DNA of 64,000 nt from AP-15 sp963845735 (lineage in GTDB: Bacteria > Pseudomonadota > Alphaproteobacteria > ATCC43930 > CGMCC-115725), in assembly GCA_963845735.1 (NCBI GenBank), contig CAWJTR010000009.1, positions 542,738 through 606,737 of the forward strand, given 5' to 3'. A program made the translations under genes and the position numbers. Under the pieces are notes generated by a model. It searched no databases, was not told where the DNA came from, and worked only from the letters and a program-made list of their open reading frames with translations. Positions 44,789-54,163 of this stretch are shown piece after piece; the first letter of the stretch is position 1; each line of letters opens with the position of its first letter.

Positions 44789-45808
44789 ATGGCAAAGATG
44801 CGGGCGGTGCAGGTGGCGCGGGGCGGCGGTCCGCTTGAACTCGTCGAGCGCGACGTGCCCGAGCCGGCGCGGGGCGAGGTGCGCGTCCGCATCGAGGCTT
44901 GCGGCGTGTGCCACAGCGACAGTCTCACCGTCGAAGGGCAGTGGCCCGGCGGCCTCTCCTTCCCGCGCATCCCCGGGCACGAGATCGCCGGGGTGATCGA
45001 CGCAGTCGGCGCCGGCGTGGTCGGCTGGAGCGCCGGGCAGCGCGTCGGTGTCGGCTGGTTTGGCGGACATTGCGGGCATTGCGAGCCGTGCCGGCGCGGC
45101 TGGCTGATCGATTGCCGCAACCTGCGCATTCCAGGCATCTCGTACGACGGCGGCTATGCCGAAGCGATGGTGGCCCCCGCCGACGCGCTTGCCGCGATCC
45201 CGGACGAATTTGAGGCCGCCGACGCCGCTCCGCTGCTCTGCGCCGGGGTTACCACCTTCAATGCGCTTCGCCACAGCGGCGCGATGCCGGGCGACGTGGT
45301 CGCGATCCTCGGTATCGGCGGCCTCGGCCATCTCGGGGTGCAGTTCGCGAACAAGCTCGGCTTCCGCACCGTCGCGATCGCACGCGGCGCCGACAAGGAG
45401 GCGCTCGCCCGCAAGCTCGGCGCACACTACTTCATCGACAATGCGAGCGAGGACGTCGCGGCGGCACTCAACCGCCTCGGCGGCGCGCGGGCCGTGCTGG
45501 CGACCGTCGCCAGCGCCAAGGCGATGACGCCCGCGATCGACGGGCTCGCGGTGCACGGCCGGCTCATCGTGGTGGGCGTCGACCCCGAGCCGATCCAGGT
45601 CACGCCGCTGCAACTGATTGGCGGCAGCCGCAGCGTCGTGGGTCATGCCGCCGGCGCGTCGATCGACTCGGAGGACACGCTCGTCTTCAGCGCGCTGACG
45701 GGCGTCCGTCCGATGATCGAGACAATGCCGCTCCCGCGCGCGGCGGAGGCCTATGCGCGAATGATGCGGGGCGAAGCGCGCTTCCGGATGGTGCTGACGA
45801 TGGCGTAG
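44789..45808 (+). CDS. Zinc-dependent alcohol dehydrogenase
   Basis: A 339-residue medium-chain dehydrogenase. Catalytic zinc ligands: C41 in GVCHSD, H64-E65 in PGHEIAG; structural zinc cysteines in GHCGHCEPC and LIDC; NAD(P) fold ILGIGGLGHLGVQFA. It oxidises alcohols or reduces aldehydes. AGGAGG lies upstream of ATG 44789. The neighbourhood (sulfatase, MFS, amidohydrolases) suggests peripheral catabolism. Confidence 0.92.
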   Translation: MAKMRAVQVARGGGPLELVERDVPEPARGEVRVRIEACGVCHSDSLTVEGQWPGGLSFPRIPGHEIAGVIDAVGAGVVGWSAGQRVGVGWFGGHCGHCEPCRRGWLIDCRNLRIPGISYDGGYAEAMVAPADALAAIPDEFEAADAAPLLCAGVTTFNALRHSGAMPGDVVAILGIGGLGHLGVQFANKLGFRTVAIARGADKEALARKLGAHYFIDNASEDVAAALNRLGGARAVLATVASAKAMTPAIDGLAVHGRLIVVGVDPEPIQVTPLQLIGGSRSVVGHAAGASIDSEDTLVFSALTGVRPMIETMPLPRAAEAYARMMRGEARFRMVLTMA

Positions 45809-45820
45809 CACCGATGCTGG

Positions 45821-47111
45821 CTAGCCGCGCCCGACGGCCGGCCGGGAAGGATATGCCGCCGCGCCCGGCGCCTCGGGCTCAAGGTCCGCGATGGCGCGGC
45901 CGCGCGTCTCCGGAAGCAGCAGCAGCATGACGATCATCAGCGCGTGGGCCAAGGTCGAGAACAGCGCGATCGCGGTACCGAGCGGCATGACGACAGTCGC
46001 AAAGCCGATCGCGGTCATGAACACCGAGCCGATCGCCCGGCCGGCATTGTAGCAGAACCCTTGGCCGGTGCCGCGGATGGCGGTCGGGTAGAGCTCGGTC
46101 ATGAACGGGCCCATCGGCGCAAATTTCATCAGGATCGCGGTGTTGAGCGGGACACCGAGAAACAGAAGACCGGTGTTGCCGACCGGCACGTAGATGTAGA
46201 CGAACACCATGACAATCGACGCAACGGCCGAGATCATGAAGGTCGCTTTGCGGCCGATCGCGTCCGCCAGATAGGCGCCGCACAGGAAGCCGATCAGCGA
46301 GCCCACTGCCAGAACCGCAACATAGAGTCCGGTGTGGGAGGCGGTCAGATGGCGCACCGTGCGCAGATAGGTCGGCATCCAGAAGCCGACCGCCCACACG
46401 CCGCCCTGCGCGCCCATGACCATCAGCGACACTTTTATCGTCAACCATAAATAGGGCGCGCGAAACGCCGAGAGCAGCTGGGCGATCCCGAGCTGCGCGA
46501 CTGTCGCGCCGTCCCTCGAAAGCTTCCGATTCAGGAATGCTGCGGCGGATCCACAGCACGAACAGGCCGGGCAAGATGCCGACCCAGAACAAGGCCCGCC
46601 ACGCGATGGCTTCGGGCAGAATGGCGAACAGGCCGGCATAGACCAGCGCCGCCAGGCCCGGCCCGAAAGCGGCGCCGGTCTGCACAAAGCCGACGCCGCG
46701 GCCGCGATATTTGTCGCGGATGACCTCGCCCATCAGCACCGCGCCGGTGGCCCACTCGCCGCCGAACCCGAGCCCGTGCAAGCCGCGCAGGATGAACAGC
46801 TGCTCGAAGTTCTGCGCGAAGCCGCACAGGAAGGTGAAGACCGAGTACCACAGGATTGCGATCTGCAGCATGCGCACGCGGCCGAAACGGTCGGCGAGCG
46901 CGCCGGCAAACCAGCCGCCGAACGACGAGGCGACGACGGTGACGGTGCCGATCGTGCCGGCGGCGCCGGTCGACATGCCCCATACCGCAATGACCGTTGG
47001 CACGACGTAGCTGTAGAGCCCCTGATCGAAGCCGTCCAAGGTCCAGCCGCCCCAGCAGGCGAGCATCGTGCGGCGTTCCCGCGAGGTCAGATCGCGCAGC
47101 CAGGCCAACAT
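45821..47111 (-). CDS. MFS transporter, sugar/aromatic acid:H+ symporter type (one frame break)
   Basis: About 430 residues, twelve transmembrane helices. Start MLAWLRDLTSRERRTML; the first loop has ALADRFGRVRM (MFS motif A), helix 4-5 GLGFGGEWATGAVLMGE. At about 46522 the frame changes by one base after PESEAF and continues SRDGATVAQLG; the second half includes ADAIGRKATFM and ends with LLLLPETRGRAI. The break lies in the central cytoplasmic loop. Likely imports an organic acid. It is convergent with the alcohol dehydrogenase (12 bases apart). Confidence 0.85.
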
Positions 47112-47338
47112 CGCGTTTCCTTCCCTACCTTTTTTGTCTGATCTGTTTATCGGCGATCTGATCTTCGCCGACTAGGCACGACGCCGCATCCCTGATGCGC
47201 CGTCCGCCGCCAGGGCTCGCCGCCGCCGCCGAAGCTGGCGAGCGCTGCGCATCCCCGCCGAGGCCTTGACCCCTGATCTGATAGATGTCCTGATGGAGCT
47301 GTCGAACGCAAAATTCGTCAATTTCAGACGGCGAGGGC

Positions 47339-48593
47339 ATGGCAAACAATTCAACAAGACTCGGCAAAGACAAAGGTTATTCATGCCGGCTCTTTACTCG
47401 CCGATCCGGATATACCGCCCAAGTCGGAGCAGAGCATTCTGATCGACGGCGAGCGGATCAAAGCGGTGTCGGACGGCTTCATCGATCCGCCGCCGGGCAG
47501 TGAGCTGATCGATCTGCGCCGGAAATTCGTCCTTCCCGGCCTGATCGATTGCCATGTGCACCTGACATCGCAGCTCGACCGGGGATCCCGATTGCGCAGG
47601 GTCGAAGATTCCGACCCCAAGATCGGCTTCAATGCGGCGCACCACGCGGCCATGACGCTGGGCGCCGGTTTCACGACCGTGCGCGACGTCGGCGCTGCCG
47701 GTAATCCCGATGTTATTTTCGCATTGCGGGCCGCCATCGCCGAGAGGAAGGTTGCCGGGCCGCGAATTCTTTGCGTCGGCGCCATTCTCTCGCCCACCGG
47801 CGGTCATGGCCAGACCTACGGCTATCGCCAGGACGTTTGCGCTTGCGTGCAATCCACCTCGGGAATTTGCGACGGCGTCGACGAATGTCGCCGCGCGGTG
47901 CGCCGCCAGGTCAGCTATGGCGCGGACGCGATCAAATTCGTAGCGACCGGCGGCGTGCTCTCCAACATCAAGGCCGGCCTCGACCAGCAATTCACCGACG
48001 ACGAAATCCGCACGATCATCGAAACGGCCCATCGCCTGGGCCGGCGCGTCGCCGCCCATGCGCACGGCGCTGCCGGCATCAATGCGGCGCTCGAAGCCGG
48101 TGTCGATTTAATCGAGCATGGGAGCTTCCTCGACGCTCGCTCGCTCGAGCTGTTCATCGCCAAAGGCGCGTTTCATGTGCCGACGATCATTGCCGGCGTC
48201 ACGGTCTTGGAGATGGCGCAGGGCGACGGCGTGTTGACGCCAGCGCAAATCGAGAAAGCGATGATCGTCGGCGTCAAGATCAAGGAGGCCCTCGCCCGCT
48301 CGCACAAGGCCGGCGTGACGATCGCGTTCGGCACCGATATGGGCGTGGGGCCGCACGGGCAGAACGCACGCGAGTTCGGCTACATGGTCGAAGCAGGGAT
48401 GTCCTCCCGCGAAGCGATCAAGGCGGCGACGGTCAATGCCGCCAAGCTGCTCGACCTGTCCGACGAAGTTGGAACGATCGCGCCGGGCAAATCGGCCGAC
48501 GTCATCGCGGTGGATTCGAGCCCGCTCGACGACGTGTCCGTGCTCGAGCGCGTGGCCTTCGTAATGACCCGCGGCGACGTCTATCGGGCGTGA
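47339..48593 (+). CDS. Metal-dependent amidohydrolase (imidazolonepropionase/prolidase-like), frame break near start
   Basis: About 418 residues. Motifs: PGLIDCHVHL (metal H-x-H), DAIKFVATGG (carbamylated lysine position), VAAHAHG, LIEHGSF and IAFGTDMGVGPHG (metal aspartate). Such enzymes hydrolyse amide or ring C-N bonds. Reading from GTG 47466 lacks the usual first strand; the missing part (VIHAGSLLADP..QSILIDGERI) is present upstream in the same frame, and ATG 47339 joins to it if one base in AAAGG near 47372 is surplus. So the start at 47339 is proposed with modest certainty. Confidence 0.82.
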
Positions 48594-48718
48594 CTTAGTT
48601 CCCGCTCGACGAAGACCCCCCGACACCGCGTCGGCGGCGATCGCATAAGTTTGTCCGCTAAGCCCACCGCCTTGCCCCGAATGCGCTCGGAGCAAGGCGG
48701 CCCGGTCAGAAGAACGGG

Positions 48719-49540
48719 TCAGGCAGCCGGCGGGAAGAACACCAAGCTGCGCACCTCGATGCTTTCCCGCGGCGGCGCGCCGGGGGTCAGCGGGTTCTCG
48801 AAGGAGGTGTGGAAGGACAGCCGGGCGCGGCCGTCATTGGCGCTGTCGTGGACCCGGATGAACAGCACCTCGTTGGGCTGCTGGTCCGAGAAATAGTACC
48901 AGTGATGCTTCGGGTTATACTCGACCCGTGAGGTCTCGCCGCGCACATGGGCATAGACGAGATCGCTGGCGATCAGATCGTCGTCGGTAAAGCTGCGCGC
49001 GTCGCACAGCGCCAGCGGCGAATCCTGCACCGGACCGCGGATCGGCCGCCACACATTGACGATGCCGAAGCGGTGCTTCAGCAGCTCCTCGGCGTCGGCG
49101 CCGAGATGGTCGCGCACCCGGCGCGGCGCCGAATTCACCGTGTGGTCATTGTGCACCTGCCGCGAGGGCTTGGCCAAGCCGTCCCGCGTGGCGTTGCGCA
49201 CGTTGTGGTCGAAGACAAAAACGCGGCTGGCGCCGAGCTTGTCCTTCAAGAGTTGCTCGACCTCGGGGTAGTAGACGCGCTTGATCTCTTCGGGATCATA
49301 GAAATCGGATACCGCGGTTGGCGCCTTGACCAGGGCGAAGCCGTTGCGGTCGAGCGTGAACTCGGACTCGCGGCCGCGCGCGTCCTCGATCGTGACCTCG
49401 TGCGGATCGTCGATGCCGTTCGCGCGCGGCACCCCGGGCGGTGGTTCGATGCGATAATAGGCCGGCTTTTCGGCGCCGCGTTTAAGGTAATGAAGCGTCG
49501 AGGTCAGGGTTTTCGGGGCTACAGCAACATCCAGCGGCAT
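48719..49540 (-). CDS. CmcJ/NvfI family oxidoreductase-like protein
   Basis: A 273-residue intact protein. Characteristic segments are RQVHNDHTVNSAPRRVRDHL, a Trp-Arg-Pro segment VNVWRPIRGPVQDSPLALCD, and SDQQPNEVLFIRVHDS near the C-terminus. Family members take part in cephamycin (CmcJ) and fungal meroterpenoid (NvfI) oxidations and are probably Fe(II)/2-oxoglutarate-type or related enzymes; most bacterial members have no known substrate. It is convergent with the amidohydrolase before it and divergent from the amidohydrolase after it. Confidence 0.78.
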   Translation of the reverse strand: MPLDVAVAPKTLTSTLHYLKRGAEKPAYYRIEPPPGVPRANGIDDPHEVTIEDARGRESEFTLDRNGFALVKAPTAVSDFYDPEEIKRVYYPEVEQLLKDKLGASRVFVFDHNVRNATRDGLAKPSRQVHNDHTVNSAPRRVRDHLGADAEELLKHRFGIVNVWRPIRGPVQDSPLALCDARSFTDDDLIASDLVYAHVRGETSRVEYNPKHHWYYFSDQQPNEVLFIRVHDSANDGRARLSFHTSFENPLTPGAPPRESIEVRSLVFFPPAA

Positions 49541-49883
49541 GATTGGGCTCCTCCGATCTTGGGCTCTCTTTTGGCGGCGTTCAGCCTCAGCGCGTCACGA
49601 TGCATCGCCAAGCCCCACTACTCCACGTCATCGGACGGGTGTCAATCGTGATTACAAGATCGACCGGTGGATGAGGTTTTATTTCCCATATAAATAATGG
49701 TTTTCTGCAAAATCGTCGGCAAAGCTATCGGCCTGTCCAGCCGAGCCGAGCGGCGCCGACGACCCTGCTGCCGTCCCATCGCGCTATCAGCGTTCGGGTT
49801 CGCCATTGTGAGAATTGCGTTCGGCCTCGCGCCTCGGGTGCGGCTGCGCTACCATGCCGCAGGATCAGATTGCATCGGAGGAA

Positions 49884-51017
49884 ATGTCGATGACCCGCGC
49901 CTATGACGTAGTCGATGCCGACGGCCACATACTGGAGCCGCTCGATCTCTGGGACGAATACATCGATCCCAAATTCCGCGAGCGCCGCCCGCGGTTTACC
50001 ATCGACGAGAACGGCAAGGAGCGCCTCACGGTCGAGGGCAAGATGCTGGGCAACCCGCGGGGGATCGGCAGCCTCGGCTCGGTCGGTGTGCGGCAGGGTG
50101 CGGTCAAGCCCGACACCCTCAAATATGCCGAAGGGAAGAAGGGCGGGTTCGACCCGCACGCCCGCATCGTCGACATGGATGCCGACGGGATCGACGCCGC
50201 TTTCCTCTACCCGAGCCTCGGCCTGTTCGCCGGCGCCGTCGCGGACCCCGAACTCGCGGCCGCGATGTGCCGCGCCTACAACCGCTGGCTCGCCGATTAC
50301 TGCAAGCCCTATCCCGACCGCCTGTTCGGGGTGGCGATGCTGCCGATGCAGTCGGTCGAGCTGGCGATCGAGGAGATGCGCTACGCGCGCGAAGAGCTCG
50401 GGATGCGCGGCGGGTTCTTGCGGCCGAACCCGTATCACGGCAACAAGATGATCAGCGACCCGATGTACGAGCCGTTCTGGACGATGGCCGAGGAGCTCGA
50501 TTTCTCGATCGGCTTTCACGAGGGCTCGACCAACGCGATGCCGACCGTCGGCGTCGACCGCTTCGCGGCGGACCGCGCGGCGCGGCACATGATCAGCCAC
50601 ACGATGGAGATGATGCTGGCGGCGATGGCCGTGATCTGGGGCGGCGTGGTCGATCGCCACCCGCGATTGCGCGTCGCGTTCCTCGAGTCGGGCGGCGGCT
50701 GGATGGCGCCGTGGCTCGACCGCATGGACCGGCATTTCGACGACCACGGCTTCAACGAGACCGCCCCGAAGATGCGGCCGAGCGAGCTGTTCCAGCGCAA
50801 TTGCTGGATCTCGTTCGAGCCGGTCGAGAACAGCATCGCCGTCTTGGCCGACTATATCGGCCCGCACAAGATCATGTGGGCGACCGATTATCCGCATCAG
50901 GACGGGTTCTTCCCGGGCGCGCCCGACATGGTCCGCGAGCGGCTCGGGCCGTTGTCGCCCGAGGCGAGGCATCAGGTGATGGCCGGCGGCGCGCTGGGCT
51001 TTTACGGCATGAACTGA
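49884..51017 (+). CDS. Amidohydrolase 2 family protein (ACMSD-like)
   Basis: A 377-residue TIM-barrel metal enzyme. VVDADGHILEP gives the D-x-H metal motif; GFHEGS and ISHTMEMM hold further histidines, LESGGGWM is typical, and WATDYPHQDG carries the catalytic aspartate. Members decarboxylate or hydrolyse aromatic or ring-opened acids. ATG 49884 was chosen (CGGAGG before it). It is followed after 113 bases by a Baeyer-Villiger-type monooxygenase, a pairing often seen in cyclic ketone or terpenoid degradation. Confidence 0.88.
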   Translation: MSMTRAYDVVDADGHILEPLDLWDEYIDPKFRERRPRFTIDENGKERLTVEGKMLGNPRGIGSLGSVGVRQGAVKPDTLKYAEGKKGGFDPHARIVDMDADGIDAAFLYPSLGLFAGAVADPELAAAMCRAYNRWLADYCKPYPDRLFGVAMLPMQSVELAIEEMRYAREELGMRGGFLRPNPYHGNKMISDPMYEPFWTMAEELDFSIGFHEGSTNAMPTVGVDRFAADRAARHMISHTMEMMLAAMAVIWGGVVDRHPRLRVAFLESGGGWMAPWLDRMDRHFDDHGFNETAPKMRPSELFQRNCWISFEPVENSIAVLADYIGPHKIMWATDYPHQDGFFPGAPDMVRERLGPLSPEARHQVMAGGALGFYGMN

Positions 51018-51130
51018 CGCGGGCGGCTGCAGTCGCGGGCCCTGATCCGGGCCCGCGACGCCGCGCGTCACCCGACATTGTCGGGAGCGCAACTCTCCAG
51101 GTGGTCCAACTCGGGCGTCAGGAAGACAAA

Positions 51131-52771
51131 ATGACCGGTTTGCAGACGGTAGCGCGCAATGTCGCGGCCGACCCCGCCGAGGATTTCGACGCGGTCATCA
51201 TCGGCGCCGGCGTTTCCGGTCTCTACCAGCTCCACCGGCTGCGTCAGCTCGGCCTCAAGGTGCGGGTGTTCGAGAGCGGCACCGGCGTCGGCGGCACCTG
51301 GTATTGGAACCGCTATCCCGGCGCCCGCTTCGACTCGGAGAGCTATACCTACGGCTACTCCTTTTCGCCGGAGCTGCTCGAGGAATGGGATTGGGAGGAG
51401 CGCTTCGCCGGGCAGCCCGAGACCGAGCGCTATCTCAACTACGTCGCCGACAAGTTCGACCTGCGCCGCGACATCCAGTGCAACAGCCGCGTGACCGCCG
51501 CGCACTACCAGGAGGAAGCGCGCAGCTGGGACGTCATATTGGAGGATGGCAGGCATTACGGCGCGCGTTTCCTGATTACCGCCATCGGCGTGCTCTCGGC
51601 GCCGACCATGCCGCGCATCACCGGCGTCGACACCTTCAAGGGCCAGTCCTGCCACACCCATTACTGGCCCAAGGAACCGGTCAGTTTCGACGGCAAGCGG
51701 GTCGCGGTGATCGGCACCGGCGCCACCGCGGTACAAACGATCCAGGAAGTGGCCAAGACCGTCGGCCAGCTGACCGTGTTCCAGCGCACCCCGAACTGGT
51801 GCGCGCCATTGCATAACGGCAAGATCGGCGCCGACGAGATGCGCCAGATCCGCGCCAATTACCCCGAGATCCTGGCGCGCTGCGCCGAGACCCCCGGCTG
51901 CTTCATCCACGCCCCCGACCCCCGCGCCACTTTCGAGGTGACGCCGGAGGAGCGCGAGGCCTTCTGGGAAAAGCTCTACGGCGAGCCCGGCTTCGGCATC
52001 TGGCAGGGCAATTTTCGCGACATATTGGTCGACCGCGAGGCGAACGCGCTGGTCTCCGACTTCATCGCGCGCAAGATCCGCGAGCGGGTCAAGGACCCGG
52101 CGGTGGCCGAAAAGCTGATCCCGAAAAACCACGGCTTCGGCACCCGCCGCGTGCCGCTGGAGACCCGTTACTACGAGGTCTACAACCAGCCCAACGTCAA
52201 GCTCATTGACATCAACGAGACGCCGATCGAACGCATCACGCCCGCCGGAATCAAGACCAGCGACGCCGAATACGAATTCGACATGATCATCTACGCCACC
52301 GGTTTCGACGCGATCACCGGCAGCTTCGACCGGATCGATATCCGCGGGATCGACGGCCAGCGGCTGAAGGATAAGTGGCAGGCGGGGCCGCAGACCTATC
52401 TCGGCATCCTGGTCGAGGGCTTCCCCAACATGCTGATGGTGATGGGCCCGCATGCCGGGCTCGGCAATTTTCCGCGCGCCGCCGAATACAGCGTCGAGTG
52501 GGTGACCGGCCTGGTGCGCTTTGCCCAAGAGCGGGGCCTGACGCGGATCGAGGCCACCTCCGCCGGCGTCGCCGACTGGACCGACCACGTCAAGGCGCTG
52601 GGCGAGGGGCTCTTGATGAACGAGATCGATTCATGGATGACCGGCGTCAACCGCAACGTCGAGGGCAAGCAGACCCGCAAGATCATGCGCTACAGCGGCG
52701 GCCACCCCGCCTTCCGCGCGCATTGCGACGCGGTGATGGCAGACGGTTATCGCAAGCTGGCGCTGGCCTAG
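51131..52771 (+). CDS. Flavin monooxygenase, Baeyer-Villiger type
   Basis: A 546-residue class B flavoprotein. FAD fold: VIIGAGVSGLYQLHRLRQLG; NADPH fold: VAVIGTGATAVQTIQE; between them the BVMO fingerprint F-x-G-x-x-x-H-x-x-x-W-P is perfect (FKGQSCHTHYWP). ATGFDAITG near the C-terminus is also typical. It would insert oxygen next to a ketone, making an ester or lactone with NADPH and O2. Same strand as the amidohydrolase upstream, probably co-transcribed. Confidence 0.93.
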   Translation: MTGLQTVARNVAADPAEDFDAVIIGAGVSGLYQLHRLRQLGLKVRVFESGTGVGGTWYWNRYPGARFDSESYTYGYSFSPELLEEWDWEERFAGQPETERYLNYVADKFDLRRDIQCNSRVTAAHYQEEARSWDVILEDGRHYGARFLITAIGVLSAPTMPRITGVDTFKGQSCHTHYWPKEPVSFDGKRVAVIGTGATAVQTIQEVAKTVGQLTVFQRTPNWCAPLHNGKIGADEMRQIRANYPEILARCAETPGCFIHAPDPRATFEVTPEEREAFWEKLYGEPGFGIWQGNFRDILVDREANALVSDFIARKIRERVKDPAVAEKLIPKNHGFGTRRVPLETRYYEVYNQPNVKLIDINETPIERITPAGIKTSDAEYEFDMIIYATGFDAITGSFDRIDIRGIDGQRLKDKWQAGPQTYLGILVEGFPNMLMVMGPHAGLGNFPRAAEYSVEWVTGLVRFAQERGLTRIEATSAGVADWTDHVKALGEGLLMNEIDSWMTGVNRNVEGKQTRKIMRYSGGHPAFRAHCDAVMADGYRKLALA

Positions 52772-52946
52772 ACAGACCACACCGGATCCGCACGGACCGC
52801 CGCTTCGCGCCGTCTCCGGCCGTTCGCGGGATCACGATAAATTCGCAAGCGTCGACACATAACGGTCGTTGGCGGGCAGGCGGAATGATGACGACCTGAC
52901 GGCTTCAGGTATGATTTAGAGCCACGTTGTCCACGGAGGATTACCC

Positions 52947-53375
52947 ATGCGGATTCTCGTTCCGGTTGATGGTTCTGCCAGCGCGAACCGGGCTGCGGCA
53001 CACGCGGTGGCGCTCGTTAAGGGACGTGGTGATGCCGAAATCATTTTAGTGAATGTTCAAAATCAGCAAACCCTCGATATATCCGACATCTCGCATGTAA
53101 CGTCAGTGGGTGCCGACGCGCATCGCGCTGTTGACCAGTCAAAAAAAGCATTTGCCGAGGCGATTGAGCTCTGTCGCGATGCGCAGGTAAAGTTCGACAC
53201 CCATTCGACCTTCGGTCCTATCGCCGAGACGATAAACAAGATTGCTCGCGAGGTTGCGGCCGATCAGATCATAATGGGGACGCGAGGTTTCAGTCCTTTG
53301 CAGGGGATTGTCCTCGGCTCAGTTTCGACGAAAGTAATCCAGCTTGCTCGCCGACCGGTTACCTTGGTTAAATAA
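52947..53375 (+). CDS. Universal stress protein (UspA family)
   Basis: A 142-residue single Usp domain: starts MRILVPVDGSASANRAAAHA, ends with the ATP-binding motif GTRGFSPLQGIVLGSVS (G-x2-G-x9-G-S) and RRPVTLVK. ATP-binding type. Ribosome site GGAGG before ATG 52947. It is somewhat richer in A/T than its neighbours. Usp proteins respond to growth arrest or redox stress; it lies just before the HiPIP/cytochrome cluster, possibly part of an energy-stress response. Confidence 0.9.
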   Translation: MRILVPVDGSASANRAAAHAVALVKGRGDAEIILVNVQNQQTLDISDISHVTSVGADAHRAVDQSKKAFAEAIELCRDAQVKFDTHSTFGPIAETINKIAREVAADQIIMGTRGFSPLQGIVLGSVSTKVIQLARRPVTLVK

Positions 53376-53570
53376 AATAATTTGAAGGGGCGGCGAAGAG
53401 ATCACGCTCACCTTTACCAAAGAGTTTTTTTGCGTAAGATCATGTATTGTAGATCTTAGTCGACAGTGTTGCCAGTATAGCCGAATCGCGCCGCCATTTT
53501 GAGCCGTTCTCGATACCCGCCGGGATCGGCGTAATTTTAGATTTCGCCGTTGTCCAAATGCGGGTTTGAT

Positions 53571-53864
53571 TCAAGCCGGTTTCTTCACGTAGATCTTGCA
53601 CCAGCCAGCCGGAGAGACGGTGCCCTCGACCACCTTGCAGCCGGAGGGCGGTTCGAATTGCAGGCAGGTTGCGCAACTCTGCCCCTCGTGCGGTGTGTCC
53701 TGGTAGGCGACCACCGATTTCGCTGCCTTGGTTTGGGCGATGGCCCCCCTATTCTCGCCGAGGATGCTACCGGTGACGGCGGTGGCTCCGGCGGTGAGCA
53801 TGACCTTCCGCAAGATCGAGCGCCGCGACGGCGCCGCCGACCAGGTTTTGAATATTTCGTGCAT
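53571..53864 (-). CDS. High-potential iron-sulfur protein (HiPIP)
   Basis: 97 residues. A Tat signal (SRRSILRKVMLTAGATAV) exports the folded protein. The mature domain has four cysteines at 64, 67, 76 and 89 (C-x2-C-x8-C-x12-C) ligating one 4Fe-4S cluster, with AGWCKIYV at the end, as in HiPIPs. These are periplasmic one-electron carriers of high potential, known to serve photosynthetic reaction centres, oxidases and, in Acidithiobacillus, iron oxidation (Iro). It is divergent from a Cyc2-like cytochrome-porin gene 300 bases away, suggesting shared control and a common electron path. Confidence 0.93.
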   Translation of the reverse strand: MHEIFKTWSAAPSRRSILRKVMLTAGATAVTGSILGENRGAIAQTKAAKSVVAYQDTPHEGQSCATCLQFEPPSGCKVVEGTVSPAGWCKIYVKKPA

Positions 53865-54163
53865 TGCCTTCTCCGTAGATGAGGACAGAATGACGGCTTC
53901 TCAGGCGCGCGTTCTATAGGATCACCGTGGCAGGCCGAAACAGGTGGCCGCAGGGGTGACAAAGGGGCTGCGATTGACGACGCGCCTCCGAACCGGCGCA
54001 AGCCTTAAAGCGACGGATCTGCCGCGACCGATTGCCACGATGGGACCCGCAAAGACTCGGCTTATCCCGGTTCAGCTGGGTATTACCGGGCCTTGACCAC
54101 GAGGCCAACGTCCGGTTTAAAATGATCTGCCGATGATCTCCTGAGCGCACCCGGGAGGGAACA
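53865..54163. promoter_or_regulatory. Divergent promoter region, HiPIP / cytochrome-porin
   Basis: 299 bases between oppositely reading HiPIP and Cyc2-like genes; both promoters must lie here. I did not recognise a consensus operator. Confidence 0.4.

Noticed and set aside
53376..53570. Rho-independent terminator after the universal stress protein
   Set aside because: A T-run exists near 53427 but no GC-rich stem immediately precedes it.
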